Source of the DNA: an uncultured Ruminococcus sp.
GTDB taxonomy: Bacteria > Bacillota > Clostridia > Oscillospirales > Ruminococcaceae
Length of the DNA stretch: 64,000 nucleotides
NCBI GenBank assembly: GCA_902786975.1
Contig: CADAES010000005.1
Coordinates: forward strand, 17,530 to 81,529
Direction: 5' to 3'
Of this stretch, positions 24,691 to 33,160 are shown in pieces. The notes under the pieces were generated by a model. It made no database searches and was not told where the DNA came from. It was given only the letters and a program-made list of their open reading frames with translations. How positions within the stretch are numbered: position 1 is the stretch's first letter; each line of letters starts with the position of its first letter. Made by a program: the position numbers and the translations under genes.

Positions 24691-25638
24691 TTGAGTAATC
24701 TGACCGTGAGTCCCTCTCCTCATGTGAGGAGCAACCAGACCACTGCAAAGATAATGCTCCATGTTCTGATAGCCCTCGTGCCCGCAATGGTAATGTCTGC
24801 GGTGCAGTTCGGAGGCAGAGCGCTGATGCTTACGGGTGTCTGCGTGCTTTCGGCGATGCTGTGGGAAAAGCTGAGCTGCGTTATAATGAAAAGACCCGAT
24901 TCGACAGACGACCTTTCGGCTATGGTAACGGGTATGCTGCTGGCGTTCAACCTTCCGCCGAGCCTGCCCTACTGGATAGCGGTAATAGGCTCGTTCATCG
25001 CAATAGTCATCGTTAAGCAGATATTCGGCGGGCTGGGACAGAACTTCGCTAACCCCGCTATCGTGGGAAGGATAGTGCTGATGCTGTCCTTTACGAGCGA
25101 GATGACGACCTGGACGATGCCTGCGTGGAGCTCAGTCGATGTTGTCAGTGCACCGACCCCGCTGCGTGACGACAGCGGATTATACAGCTATACCGACCTG
25201 TTTTTAGGCAAGTGCCCGGGCTGTATGGGAGAGGTGTGCAAGGCGGCGCTGCTGCTTGGCGGCGTGTACCTTGTGATAATGAGGATAATACACATACACG
25301 CTCCGGTCGCTTTTGTGGGAACGGTGTTCGTGTTCTCGTGGCTTGCGGGAAAGGACCCCGTGTACCAGATACTTTCGGGCGGACTTATCTTAGGAGCTGT
25401 CTTTATGGCGACAGACTATGTCACCACGCCGATAACCCCCAAGGGCAAGGCGATATTCGGCATCGGCTGCGGAATAATAACCTGCGTGATAAGGTTTTAT
25501 GCGAACTATCCCGAGGGCGTGTCGTTTTCAATACTTATAATGAACATCGCAACTCCGTATATCGACATGGCTACACGCAAAAAGCCTGTGGGTGCGGACA
25601 GTGAGAAGAAAAAGAAGGAGGCAACGCATGAAAAGTAA
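24691..25638 (+). CDS. rnfD: Rnf electron-transport complex subunit D
   Basis: The 315-residue multi-pass membrane subunit begins MSNLTVSPSPHVRSNQTTAK, as usual for RnfD (SPSPH). It has about nine helices, and the covalent-FMN region appears as VVSAPTPLRDDSG near residue 155, with the acceptor Thr in place. The start codon is TTG, 5 nt after GAGGAGGAAG. RnfD helps carry electrons across the membrane and forms part of the ion path. It overlaps rnfG by 11 nt. The C-terminus is Lys-rich (EKKKKEATHEK) because rnfG's ribosome site is embedded there. Confidence 0.94.
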   Translation: MSNLTVSPSPHVRSNQTTAKIMLHVLIALVPAMVMSAVQFGGRALMLTGVCVLSAMLWEKLSCVIMKRPDSTDDLSAMVTGMLLAFNLPPSLPYWIAVIGSFIAIVIVKQIFGGLGQNFANPAIVGRIVLMLSFTSEMTTWTMPAWSSVDVVSAPTPLRDDSGLYSYTDLFLGKCPGCMGEVCKAALLLGGVYLVIMRIIHIHAPVAFVGTVFVFSWLAGKDPVYQILSGGLILGAVFMATDYVTTPITPKGKAIFGIGCGIITCVIRFYANYPEGVSFSILIMNIATPYIDMATRKKPVGADSEKKKKEATHEK

Positions 25639-26185
25639 GATCATGCCGCCCCTTGTGCTGACGGTGATATGCATAGTGGTCTGCGGGCTGCTGGTCATAG
25701 CTCACAACGCTTCTCACGCCGACAAGACAGGCGTTGTCACTCCCGAGATGAAAAAGGGCTGTGAGGAGATATTCGGCAAGGGCGATTACAGTATGCTTAT
25801 GAAGCAGGACGGCCACGAAAAGGAACCGGTGACGTTCGGCGTAAAGCAGGTGGACTCGGTCATTGTTGACAAGGCGAAAAAGAGATGTCTTTTCGAGCTG
25901 ACCTGCGACGGCTACGCAAAGGGAGGACTGCACCTTCTTATAGGCATTAACGACAACGGCAGCATAGAGGGAATGCATTTTCTGTCGGTCGGAGAGACTC
26001 CGGGTCTTGGCGCAAAGGCAGCCGAGAAGGACTATACCGACAAATTCAAGGGACTGAGCGTTGAGTCGGACATAGACGGCGTTGATGACCTGACTGCGGC
26101 GACCTATTCCTCAAAGGGCTTGAAAAAAGCCTGTGAGCTTGCACTCGAAACGTACAGTGTCCACAAGGGGGAGATATTCGCATGA
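25628..26185 (+). CDS. rnfG: Rnf electron-transport complex subunit G (FMN-carrying)
   Basis: The 185-residue subunit has one N-terminal membrane helix (LVLTVICIVVCGLLVIAHNA) and an extracytoplasmic FMN-binding domain (GMHFLSVGETPGLGAKA). The flavinylation motif, normally [S/T]GAT, reads DDLTAATYSSKG near residue 158, keeping the acceptor Thr but with Ala for Gly. ApbE at the head of the cluster would load the FMN. ATG 25628 follows AAGGAGG inside rnfD; the stop overlaps the rnfE start (ATGA). Confidence 0.93.
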   Translation: MKSKIMPPLVLTVICIVVCGLLVIAHNASHADKTGVVTPEMKKGCEEIFGKGDYSMLMKQDGHEKEPVTFGVKQVDSVIVDKAKKRCLFELTCDGYAKGGLHLLIGINDNGSIEGMHFLSVGETPGLGAKAAEKDYTDKFKGLSVESDIDGVDDLTAATYSSKGLKKACELALETYSVHKGEIFA

Positions 26186-26862
26186 ACGAGCAAAGAAAAG
26201 CTATTTATGAGTTCACAAAGGGAATAATAAAGGAAAACCCCGTTCTGGTCACTCTGCTGGGAATGTGCCCCACGCTTGCGGTGACAGTGCTTGCCGAAAA
26301 CGGTATAGGAATGGGGCTTGCGACGACGTTCGTTCTGGTGTGCTCAAATGCGGTGATATCGCTTCTGAAAAACGTTATCCCAAAGGCGGTGCGCCTGCCC
26401 TGCTTTATCGTTATAATAGCAGGCTTCGTTACGTTCATAGATTTTATGATGAAGGGCTATCTGCCGCAGCTGCACTCGGCGCTCGGCGTATTTTTGCAGC
26501 TGATAACGGTAAACTGCATAATCCTCGGAAGGGCGGAAGCTTTTGCCAGCCGAAACAGCATCGGCCGCTCGGTGCTTGACGGACTGGGAATGGGCATCGG
26601 CTTCACTCTCGCACTTTTTGCGATGGGCTCTGTCAGAGAGATACTCGGGCTTGGCAGCTGGTTCGGAATGAAAATACCTTACCTGTGCGACAACCCGATG
26701 ACAATATTCATAATGCCTGCGGGAGGATTTTTCGTGCTGGGCTGTCTTATCGCACTGGTGAACAAGATAGCCAACCGCAAGCCGCCTGTGGAGATATCCT
26801 GTGCAAACTGTCCCAACGCTTCGGCGTGCAAGGGTCAGTGCAAGGCTGAGGAGGGTGCGTAA
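26182..26862 (+). CDS. rnfE: Rnf electron-transport complex subunit E
   Basis: The 226-residue integral membrane subunit is homologous to RnfA, with about six helices. The conserved half-channel motif containing a Cys of the membrane 2Fe-2S site is visible as LGMCPTLAVT (about residue 26), with a second family block LITVNCIILGRAEAFASRN (about 107). The C-terminus has an extra cytosolic tail with CANCPNASACKGQC, a Cys-rich ending that could bind metal. It overlaps rnfG by 4 nt and abuts rnfA. Confidence 0.94.
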   Translation: MNEQRKAIYEFTKGIIKENPVLVTLLGMCPTLAVTVLAENGIGMGLATTFVLVCSNAVISLLKNVIPKAVRLPCFIVIIAGFVTFIDFMMKGYLPQLHSALGVFLQLITVNCIILGRAEAFASRNSIGRSVLDGLGMGIGFTLALFAMGSVREILGLGSWFGMKIPYLCDNPMTIFIMPAGGFFVLGCLIALVNKIANRKPPVEISCANCPNASACKGQCKAEEGA

Positions 26863-27432
26863 ATGACCTATATACTGATACTTGTGGGCTGTGTTTTCGT
26901 AAACAACGTCGTGCTTTCGCAGTTTATGGGGATATGTGCCTTTCTGGGCGTTTCAAAGCAGATAAAGAACTCTCTTGGAATGGGCGGTGCGGTAATTTTC
27001 GTAATGGTTTGCGCCACGGCGATAACCTATCCGCTGTATATGCTGCTTGAAAGATTTGAGATAACATATCTCAAGACGGTAGCGTTCATTCTTGTTATAG
27101 CGATGTTCGTCCAGCTTGTCGAGATAGTGATGAAAAAGAAGATGCACGCACTTTACAAGGCGCTGGGCGTGTACCTGCCGCTGATAACGACTAACTGTGC
27201 GGTGCTTGGCGTTACGCTTGGCAACATCAACAACGAGTACACCTTCCTTGAATCTATCACAAACGCTTTCGGAACGGGTATTGCGTTCACGCTTGCGCTG
27301 CTTTTGTTCAGCGGAGTGCGTTCGAGGATAGAGGGGAACGATTTTCCCGAGGCGTTCAAGGGCGTGCCCGCAACGCTTATCGCAGCTGCGATAGTTTCGG
27401 TGAGCTTTATGGGATTTACGGGAATGATGTGA
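26863..27432 (+). CDS. rnfA: Rnf electron-transport complex subunit A
   Basis: The 189-residue integral membrane subunit has six predicted helices in inverted topology to RnfE. The 2Fe-2S cysteine regions are QFMGICAFLGVSKQ (about residue 26) and PLITTNCAVLGVTLGN (about 108). Together with RnfE it makes the membrane core that moves electrons and couples to Na+ or H+ transport. The ATG begins immediately after rnfE with GGAGGGTGCG upstream. It ends 34 nt before rnfB. Confidence 0.95.
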   Translation: MTYILILVGCVFVNNVVLSQFMGICAFLGVSKQIKNSLGMGGAVIFVMVCATAITYPLYMLLERFEITYLKTVAFILVIAMFVQLVEIVMKKKMHALYKALGVYLPLITTNCAVLGVTLGNINNEYTFLESITNAFGTGIAFTLALLLFSGVRSRIEGNDFPEAFKGVPATLIAAAIVSVSFMGFTGMM

Positions 27433-27466
27433 CGGCAGCGAACTGAAAAAAGGAGAAGACCCGGGT

Positions 27467-28255
27467 ATGGATATACTAATAACTGTCGGGATATTTGCAG
27501 CGTTCGGACTGGTCGCAGGGATACTGCTGACGGTGGCGTCAAAGGTCTTTGAGGTCAAGGTGGATGAGCGCATTGAAAAAGTCAGCGAGGCTTTGCCGCA
27601 GGTCAACTGCGGTTCGTGCGGCTTTTCGGGCTGCAGCGACTACGCCGAGGCGATAGTCGAAAAGGGCGCTCGCTGCGATATGTGCAAACCCGGCGGCGAA
27701 AAGACCGCAAAGAAGATAGCGCAGATAATGGGTGTTGAGGTAAGCGTCGGTGAGCCGGAGGTAGCTTTTGTGCGATGCCACGGCGACTGCCACATAACTC
27801 CGCACAAATACGAATTCGGCGGCGTTCAGAGCTGTGCTGCCTGCAACAGGTTCTACAGCGGGAGCAAGACCTGCACCAGCGGCTGTCTGGGCTACGGCGA
27901 CTGTGTGAGCGTCTGCCCGCAGGGTGCGGTGAGCATTATCGACAGGATAGCCAAGGTGGACAAATCAAAGTGCATCGGCTGCGGACTGTGCGTAGATGCC
28001 TGTCCAAACGGGCTTATCGTAGTGCGAAAGATATCCCAGACCGTGGACGTTACCTGTTCGTCAAAGGATATCGCCAAGGTCACAAGATCGCTTTGTGAGG
28101 GCGGCTGCGTCGGCTGCAAGCTGTGCGAGAAAAACTGTGAGCAGGGAGCTATCCACGTCGTCGATAACCACGCTGTCATAGATTATGATAAGTGCAATAA
28201 CTGCGGTAAGTGCGCCGATGTCTGCAAGATCGGCTCTGTTATGCGAATAAGCTGA
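27467..28255 (+). CDS. rnfB: Rnf electron-transport complex subunit B (polyferredoxin)
   Basis: The 262-residue subunit has an N-terminal membrane anchor (ILITVGIFAAFGLVAGILL), then the 4Fe-4S domain VNCGSCGFSGCSDYAEA (about residues 46-62) and several ferredoxin-type motifs: CAACNRFYSGSKTC, CLGYGDCVSVCPQGAV, CIGCGLCVDACPNGL, CVGCKLCEKNCEQGAI and CNNCGKCADVCKIGS. RnfB accepts electrons from reduced ferredoxin. It is the last gene of the cluster; no clear terminator was found in the 124 bp before the next gene. Confidence 0.95.
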   Translation: MDILITVGIFAAFGLVAGILLTVASKVFEVKVDERIEKVSEALPQVNCGSCGFSGCSDYAEAIVEKGARCDMCKPGGEKTAKKIAQIMGVEVSVGEPEVAFVRCHGDCHITPHKYEFGGVQSCAACNRFYSGSKTCTSGCLGYGDCVSVCPQGAVSIIDRIAKVDKSKCIGCGLCVDACPNGLIVVRKISQTVDVTCSSKDIAKVTRSLCEGGCVGCKLCEKNCEQGAIHVVDNHAVIDYDKCNNCGKCADVCKIGSVMRIS

Positions 28256-28379
28256 TGTGTAAAAGCACGGCTGCGGCTGTCATTCACCACAAATAACGGA
28301 CAACTCGCCACACAAATCAGCAAAAAGGCAGAAACTGTGCTATGATATGATCAGATAAGCAGACGAGGAGGGAGAAACT

Positions 28380-29372
28380 ATGGGAAGCATACCAAAGGAC
28401 TGGCGTGATGAAGCCTATACGCTTCCGCTTGCCGATCTTAAAAGGATATATGATAAAAAGAAAAACATAAGAACGCTGACGACGTCGATACCGTTTATGA
28501 TCGCACTGATGATCCTCTTTGCAGCCAATTATCTTGTGATATTCGGAGCAGGGCTTACCGCAAGGTTGCCTGCCTGGTTCATCTTAGCGGGGCTTATTTC
28601 GATAACGGCGATGTTCCTGCGCTTCTTTTTTGGTTTTACCTACAACGGAGCTAAGGCAAACAACATGGTGCTCATAGTTTCGGGCACAGATCTGCTGATA
28701 CAGTTCGCAATAAGCTTTTGCTGTTCAAACCTTTTGTATTCTGCGCTGTCGGTCATCTTTTCGGGGTATGTGATCCTTTTGCGCCCCTATGTGCTTTCGC
28801 TGGACAGCGACATCGCCTTTCTGCGTGCGATGCCGACATTCCCGTTCAACGGCAGGGTGTCAGACCAGATGATAAATGTTGCAGAGCACAAGCGCAAACT
28901 GCAGCTTATCGAGTCTGCAAAGGGCAATATTTACAGCGACAACGCCGAGCAGATATTCGATATGCCCATGCCCGAGATGCCGCAGTACGAAAAGGGCGAC
29001 ACTCCCGAGGATTACCTGCAAAGAAAGCATATGTACATCGACGGCAAGTTCACCAGGACCTCGCTGACCGACGAGGAGTATGACAGGCAGGACGACGAGC
29101 TTTACGAGCGAAGAATGTTCACCGACAAGCAAAAGAAAGCGGCGCCGGTGCTTACGCCAAAGCCGATAGAGGACGACGGACGCTTGCAGGAGTTCGATTT
29201 TACCGACCACAGCAAGCTCAACGAAACATATCTCGTTTCACAGGACGTTTTCACCGAGGACCTTGAGCAAATACCAAGGAACAAAAAGGTGCTCAAAGAT
29301 GAGGACATCGTGCTGGCAGAGGGTATCACCGCCGATGATTTCGATTTCTCCGAACGCCTCAAGGCAGAATAA
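28380..29372 (+). CDS. Uncharacterised membrane protein with long acidic cytosolic tail
   Basis: I do not recognise the family. The 330-residue protein has about four hydrophobic segments between residues 38 and 145 (e.g. PFMIALMILFAANYLVIFG, WFILAGLISITAMFLRFFFG) followed by about 180 hydrophilic, Asp/Glu-rich residues with no repeats or enzyme motif. A strong GAGGAGGGAG site decides the start. It follows rnfB by 124 bp on the same strand; a weak -10 (TATGAT near 28339) suggests its own promoter. It shares a bidirectional terminator with glnN. Confidence 0.7.
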   Translation: MGSIPKDWRDEAYTLPLADLKRIYDKKKNIRTLTTSIPFMIALMILFAANYLVIFGAGLTARLPAWFILAGLISITAMFLRFFFGFTYNGAKANNMVLIVSGTDLLIQFAISFCCSNLLYSALSVIFSGYVILLRPYVLSLDSDIAFLRAMPTFPFNGRVSDQMINVAEHKRKLQLIESAKGNIYSDNAEQIFDMPMPEMPQYEKGDTPEDYLQRKHMYIDGKFTRTSLTDEEYDRQDDELYERRMFTDKQKKAAPVLTPKPIEDDGRLQEFDFTDHSKLNETYLVSQDVFTEDLEQIPRNKKVLKDEDIVLAEGITADDFDFSERLKAE

Positions 29373-29381
29373 ATGCAAATT

Positions 29382-29411
29382 AAAAAGACCGCACTCAGCG
29401 GTCTTTTTTTA
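29382..29411. terminator. Bidirectional terminator between the membrane protein and glnN
   Basis: AAAGACCGC-ACTCA-GCGGTCTTT, with T runs on both strands. Confidence 0.9.
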
Positions 29412-29418
29412 TCTTTAT

Positions 29419-31500
29419 TTACATTACATAGAACAGCAGCTTGCCGTAGGTCGGGTACGGCCAGTACTTTTCGCCCACGAGTGATTCGATCTCGTCTGCG
29501 GGCGCTCTCAGCTCGTTCATTGCAGGTATAACGGCATCTCTGAATGCGTTTGCCTGCTGCTTGATATCGGTGACTGCCTTTGCACCTGCCAGCGCTTGTT
29601 CAAGCTTGCCGAGGTTCTTATAGGTCTTTGCCGAAAGCTCGGACAGCCTTTTCACCATATCCGTTTCAAAGCTTACGTCGGCTCCGCAGTTCTTTGCAAG
29701 CTCGGCTGTACCTGCAAGCTCCTTTATATAGGACGCAACGGCGGGGAGGATATCCTTCTTCGCCATATCTATCATCGTTGCAGCCTCGATAGAGATCGTC
29801 TTGCTGTACTCGTCAAGCAGTATCTCGACTCTGGAATGAAGCTCTGCCTCGGTGTAAACGCCGTACTTTTCAAAAAGTGCGATGTTCTCGGGCGTTTCAA
29901 AGCAGGGGACAGCGTCGGGCGTGGTCTTGAGGTTGAGCAGACCTCTTTTTTTCGCTTCCTCACACCACTCGTCAGCATAGCCGTTGCCGTTGAAGATGAT
30001 ATTTGAATTTTCCTTGATAGTCTTTTTGATAAGGTCGTCAAGTGCGTCCTGGAAGTTATCCGCCTTTTCGAGAATGTCTGCGAACTCGTCAAAGGTCTCG
30101 GCAACGATAGTATTTATCACCGTGTTCGGACCTGCGACAGAAAGCCTTGAGCCGGGCATTCTGAACTCGAACTTGTTTCCTGTGAAAGCGAACGGCGAGG
30201 TCCTGTTCCTGTCGGTGGTATCCTTGGTGAAGTGTGGGAGAACGTCAACGCCTATCTCCATTTCGACACGCTTGCCCTCGTACTTCGTGCCCTCAACGAT
30301 AGATGTGAGTATATCGGTCAGCTCGTCGCCGAGGAATATCGAAACGATAGCCGGCGGTGCTTCGCTTGCGCCGAGGCGGTGGTCGTTGCCTGCTGAAGCG
30401 ACAGAGGCACGCAGTATATCCTGATGCTTGTTGACAGCCTTTATTATAGCTGCGAGAACGAGCAGGAACTGTGCGTTCTCAGCGGGTGTTTTTCCGGGAT
30501 TGAGCAGGTTCACTCCCGTATTTGTGGAGAGCGACCAGTTGTTGTGCTTGCCCGAGCCGTTGATGCCATCAAACGGCTTTTCGTGGAGCAGACATTTGAA
30601 GTTGTGCTTTCTTGCGGTACGCTTCATTATCTCCATTGTGAGCTGGTTGTGGTCGGTAGCGATATTAACTGTGCTGAATATCGGTGCAAGCTCGTGCTGT
30701 GCGGGAGCGACCTCGTTGTGCTTGGTCTTGGCGTAGATGCCAAGTCTCCACAGCTGCTCATCGAGGTCCTTCATATATGCGGCAACTCTTGTTTTGATGG
30801 TGCCGAAATAGTGGTCGTCAAGCTCCTGTCCCTTTGGTGCGGGTGCGCCGAACAGCGATCTTCCCGCAAAGATAAGGTCCTTTCTGTGGGAATACATCTC
30901 TCTGTCGATAAGGAAGTATTCCTGCTCTGCGCCTGCGTTTGCGATGACTCTCGTAGCGTCCGAGCCGAACAGTCTGAGTATGCGCAGCGTAGCTTTGTTG
31001 ATAGCGTCAACAGAACGCAGCAGCGGCGTTTTCTTGTCCAGCGCTTCTCCGCCGTAGGAGCAGAAAGCGGTGGGTATGCAAAGGGTATTAGCCTTGACGA
31101 ATGCATAAGATGTCGGGTCCCAGGCGGTGTAGCCTCTTGCCTCAAAGGTGCATCTCAGACCGCCGGAGGGGAAGCTTGAAGCGTCAGGCTCGCCCTTGAT
31201 AAGCTCCTTGCCCGAGAATTCCATTATGATATGACCGTCATCTGCGGGAGAGATGAAGCTGTCGAGCTTTTCAGCGGTCAGACCTGTCATCGGCTGGAAC
31301 CAGTGGGTGAAATGCGTGCAGCCCTTTTCGACAGCCCAGTCCTTCATAGCGTTCGCAACGACGTTGGCAAGCTCTATGTCAAGCGGAACGCCGTCCTCAA
31401 TGGTCTTTTTGAGCTGCTTATAGGTAGCCTTGGGGAGCCTCTCCCTCATTACCGACTCGTTGAAAACGTCCGAACCGAAAATACCGGGCACATTAGTCAT
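29419..31500 (-). CDS. glnN: Glutamine synthetase type III
   Basis: A 693-residue GSIII, the long form common in Bacteroidetes and Clostridia, making glutamine from glutamate, ammonia and ATP. Family marks are IFGSDVFNESVMRERLP at the N-terminus, the metal/ATP sites AGAEQEYFLIDREMY and QHELAPIFSTVNIATDHNQ, and the nucleotide region RTSPFAFTGNKFEFRMPGS (about 425). I choose ATG 31500, 9 nt after AAAGGA; an ATG 9 nt upstream overlaps that site. It is transcribed from a promoter at 31685-31713 through a leader of about 175 nt with strong secondary structure, so leader-based control by nitrogen status is likely. Confidence 0.94.
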   Translation of the reverse strand: MTNVPGIFGSDVFNESVMRERLPKATYKQLKKTIEDGVPLDIELANVVANAMKDWAVEKGCTHFTHWFQPMTGLTAEKLDSFISPADDGHIIMEFSGKELIKGEPDASSFPSGGLRCTFEARGYTAWDPTSYAFVKANTLCIPTAFCSYGGEALDKKTPLLRSVDAINKATLRILRLFGSDATRVIANAGAEQEYFLIDREMYSHRKDLIFAGRSLFGAPAPKGQELDDHYFGTIKTRVAAYMKDLDEQLWRLGIYAKTKHNEVAPAQHELAPIFSTVNIATDHNQLTMEIMKRTARKHNFKCLLHEKPFDGINGSGKHNNWSLSTNTGVNLLNPGKTPAENAQFLLVLAAIIKAVNKHQDILRASVASAGNDHRLGASEAPPAIVSIFLGDELTDILTSIVEGTKYEGKRVEMEIGVDVLPHFTKDTTDRNRTSPFAFTGNKFEFRMPGSRLSVAGPNTVINTIVAETFDEFADILEKADNFQDALDDLIKKTIKENSNIIFNGNGYADEWCEEAKKRGLLNLKTTPDAVPCFETPENIALFEKYGVYTEAELHSRVEILLDEYSKTISIEAATMIDMAKKDILPAVASYIKELAGTAELAKNCGADVSFETDMVKRLSELSAKTYKNLGKLEQALAGAKAVTDIKQQANAFRDAVIPAMNELRAPADEIESLVGEKYWPYPTYGKLLFYVM

Positions 31501-31528
31501 ATTATCCATTCCTTTCCCTGTTCAATAA

Positions 31529-31654
31529 GGGGCATCGCCCCGTCATTCAAGTCACGACCGGGCGTTAGCCACTTAGGGTTTCGGTGGGGGATTCATTCCC
31601 GCCACCGAAAGACTAAGATGACCGCCGCATAAGAGGCGGGGGTCATAGGTCGTG
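31529..31654 (-). promoter_or_regulatory. Structured glnN leader: candidate regulatory RNA or IS-derived palindrome
   Basis: On the minus strand CACGACC (31654-31648) closes with GGTCGTG (31559-31553). Inside are TGACC...GGTCA with CCGC/GCGG, and CTTAG enclosing the long stem TTTCGGTGG...CCACCGAAA and closing with CTAAG. Between this and the start is GGGGC-GAT-GCCCC. It begins about 24 nt after the predicted start. No known riboswitch core is recognised. The GAATGAATCCC loop also recalls IS200/IS605 end palindromes. Confidence 0.6.
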
Positions 31655-31684
31655 GTTATCAAACGATTTTACTCCACTTTATTG

Positions 31685-31713
31685 AGTATACTTTATAAAT
31701 ATGTCATTTTCAA
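31685..31713 (-). promoter_or_regulatory. glnN promoter
   Basis: Minus strand: TTGAAA (31713-31708), 17 bp, TATACT (31690-31685). Predicted start is near 31678. Confidence 0.75.
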
Positions 31714-31806
31714 GTCGTTTTTATATTTTCTTATTATACTGCAAATTCGCCTATAAATATCAGAGCTTTTTTGTTTAAAACCGACAATTTCAAAGCTGAG
31801 AGCTGT

Positions 31807-31841
31807 CTCTTATCTCTTACCTCTTACATCTTACATCTAAA
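31807..31841 (-). repeat. Heptamer array H2
   Basis: On the minus strand TTTTTAGATG is followed by TAAGATG, TAAGAGG, TAAGAGA-type heptamers. It lies after the DUF308 gene and overlaps its terminator's U run. Confidence 0.8.
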
Positions 31842-31868
31842 AAAGCGCCCCCTTTTGCAGGGACGCCT
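31839..31868 (-). terminator. Terminator after the V-ATPase/DUF308 operon
   Basis: Minus strand: GCGTCCC-TGCAAAAG-GGGGCGC (one wobble), followed by TTTTTT, 10 nt after the DUF308 stop. Confidence 0.7.
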
Positions 31869-31877
31869 TTACGGTCA

Positions 31878-32492
31878 TCAGATGTCGATGATATCGGTGC
31901 TGTCGCTTCTGCCGTCTCTTATGGCAAGCTCGGTCGAATCGCTCTTGCTTATCCTGTTGACTCTGTGAGCGATTATAGCGCAGTCGATAAGGTTCACAAG
32001 CCCTGCTGCGAACAGGCATATGCCAAGCAGTCTCATAGCCCAGCCGAACGACATCATCGGGTTGAGCACCAGAAGAATGCCCACGCCCATAGTTATCATA
32101 GCGGGAACGCCCGTGGTCTTCCACTCGGGATAGCCTGCCTTGCGCATTTTCAGAGTGCCCTGCAGGTTTACGATGCCGTTTATCAGCATATACATTCCGC
32201 TGACGATAGCAACGACCTTTGCGATGATATCCGGCTGAATGAAAACGAACACGCCTGCGGCACACAGAAGCAGTCCCGCAACAAGCTTCGCACCGTGGTC
32301 AAAAAGTCCCTCGGAGCTTTTGGTAAAGTAGATTATCAGCATCACAGCGCCGTAGCACACGAGCAGACCTGCGATGATGTAGCCGATGGTGTCGGTGAAA
32401 AATCCCGGGTCGAAAATAAGCGCTATTCCGAGCACTATGCAGAATACGGACAGCAGCCAGAAATTCTTGAAAATGTTTTTTACTGTTTGCAT
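31878..32492 (-). CDS. DUF308 (HdeD-like) membrane protein
   Basis: The 204-residue protein has six hydrophobic segments in the HdeD/DUF308 pattern, with paired helices such as LLSVFCIVLGIALIFDPGFF and AKLVAGLLLCAAGVFVFIQP each ending in a D/Q-P turn, and a polar Ser/Asp-rich tail (SKSDSTELAIRDGRSDST). HdeD was linked to acid stress in E. coli, but the wider family has no defined function. It begins 29 nt after the V-ATPase D gene (site GGGGAAC), so it may be the last gene of that operon, which would fit ion or pH homeostasis. Confidence 0.83.
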   Translation of the reverse strand: MQTVKNIFKNFWLLSVFCIVLGIALIFDPGFFTDTIGYIIAGLLVCYGAVMLIIYFTKSSEGLFDHGAKLVAGLLLCAAGVFVFIQPDIIAKVVAIVSGMYMLINGIVNLQGTLKMRKAGYPEWKTTGVPAMITMGVGILLVLNPMMSFGWAMRLLGICLFAAGLVNLIDCAIIAHRVNRISKSDSTELAIRDGRSDSTDIIDI

Positions 32493-32521
32493 GGTCAGTT
32501 CCCCTTTGCTGATTGATTTAG

Positions 32522-33148
32522 TCAGTCGTTGTTTTTCATTTTCAGTCTTGTTGCTTTGATGACCTTCAGACGTGAAAATTCCTCTCGGTCTTTTTCATCG
32601 AGTGAATCTGTGATGTATTTCACAATGTTCTGATTTCTCGGGATAATGATGTTCTGCAGGGCGTTTGCACGGCGCTGGGTCTTGCGTATCGCAACACACA
32701 GCCTGTATATCCCCGTTTCGACCTCGGCAAGCACGGCGGTCATCTCCTTCACCTTTTCAAAGGCGATGTAAGCCCTGTCCAGCGAGGAGTTCGTCCTTGC
32801 AAAGCCGTAGTATATCTTTGTCGGCTGTTTTTCAAGCGTTACCGTGGGAAGCTCAACGCCCATAACGCTCTGTGAGTTTATGCTTATACCGTTCTCGATA
32901 GGCACACACTGTGCAAACGGAGTGACGACGCCCAGCGAGATATTTGCCTGCTGAAGCGCCTTGTAAGCCTCGGAGTAGGTGCCCTCAATGGATGTACGCA
33001 GCATCTGCGCCTTGTCAACGAGCTTCATCAGCTCACGAATAAGGATATTTCGTTTTCTGTCAAGCAGGTCGTAGCCCAGCGTTGCGAGCTGCAAAGCCTT
33101 TTTTGACAGCATCAGATTGCCCTTGGTAGGGAATACCTGCTGCTCCAT
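32522..33148 (-). CDS. V-type ATP synthase subunit D
   Basis: The 208-residue central-stalk subunit is almost entirely alpha-helical. The N-terminal PTKGNLMLSKKALQLATLGYDLLDRKRNIL and the C-terminal RTQRRANALQN-type helix (CVAIRKTQRRANALQNIII) are the family marks. ATG 33148 has AAAGGCGGTGA upstream; the open frame above it is heptamer-repeat sequence. It is separated from subunit B by 343 bp holding a heptamer array and repeat R1, whereas all other genes of the operon are closely spaced. Confidence 0.93.
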   Translation of the reverse strand: MEQQVFPTKGNLMLSKKALQLATLGYDLLDRKRNILIRELMKLVDKAQMLRTSIEGTYSEAYKALQQANISLGVVTPFAQCVPIENGISINSQSVMGVELPTVTLEKQPTKIYYGFARTNSSLDRAYIAFEKVKEMTAVLAEVETGIYRLCVAIRKTQRRANALQNIIIPRNQNIVKYITDSLDEKDREEFSRLKVIKATRLKMKNND

Positions 33149-33160
33149 TGTGTCACCGCC

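Noticed and set aside
31553-31654. Intact IS200/IS605 element upstream of glnN
   Set aside because: No TnpA or TnpB coding sequence is present; at most a palindromic remnant, so it is reported as a leader RNA candidate.
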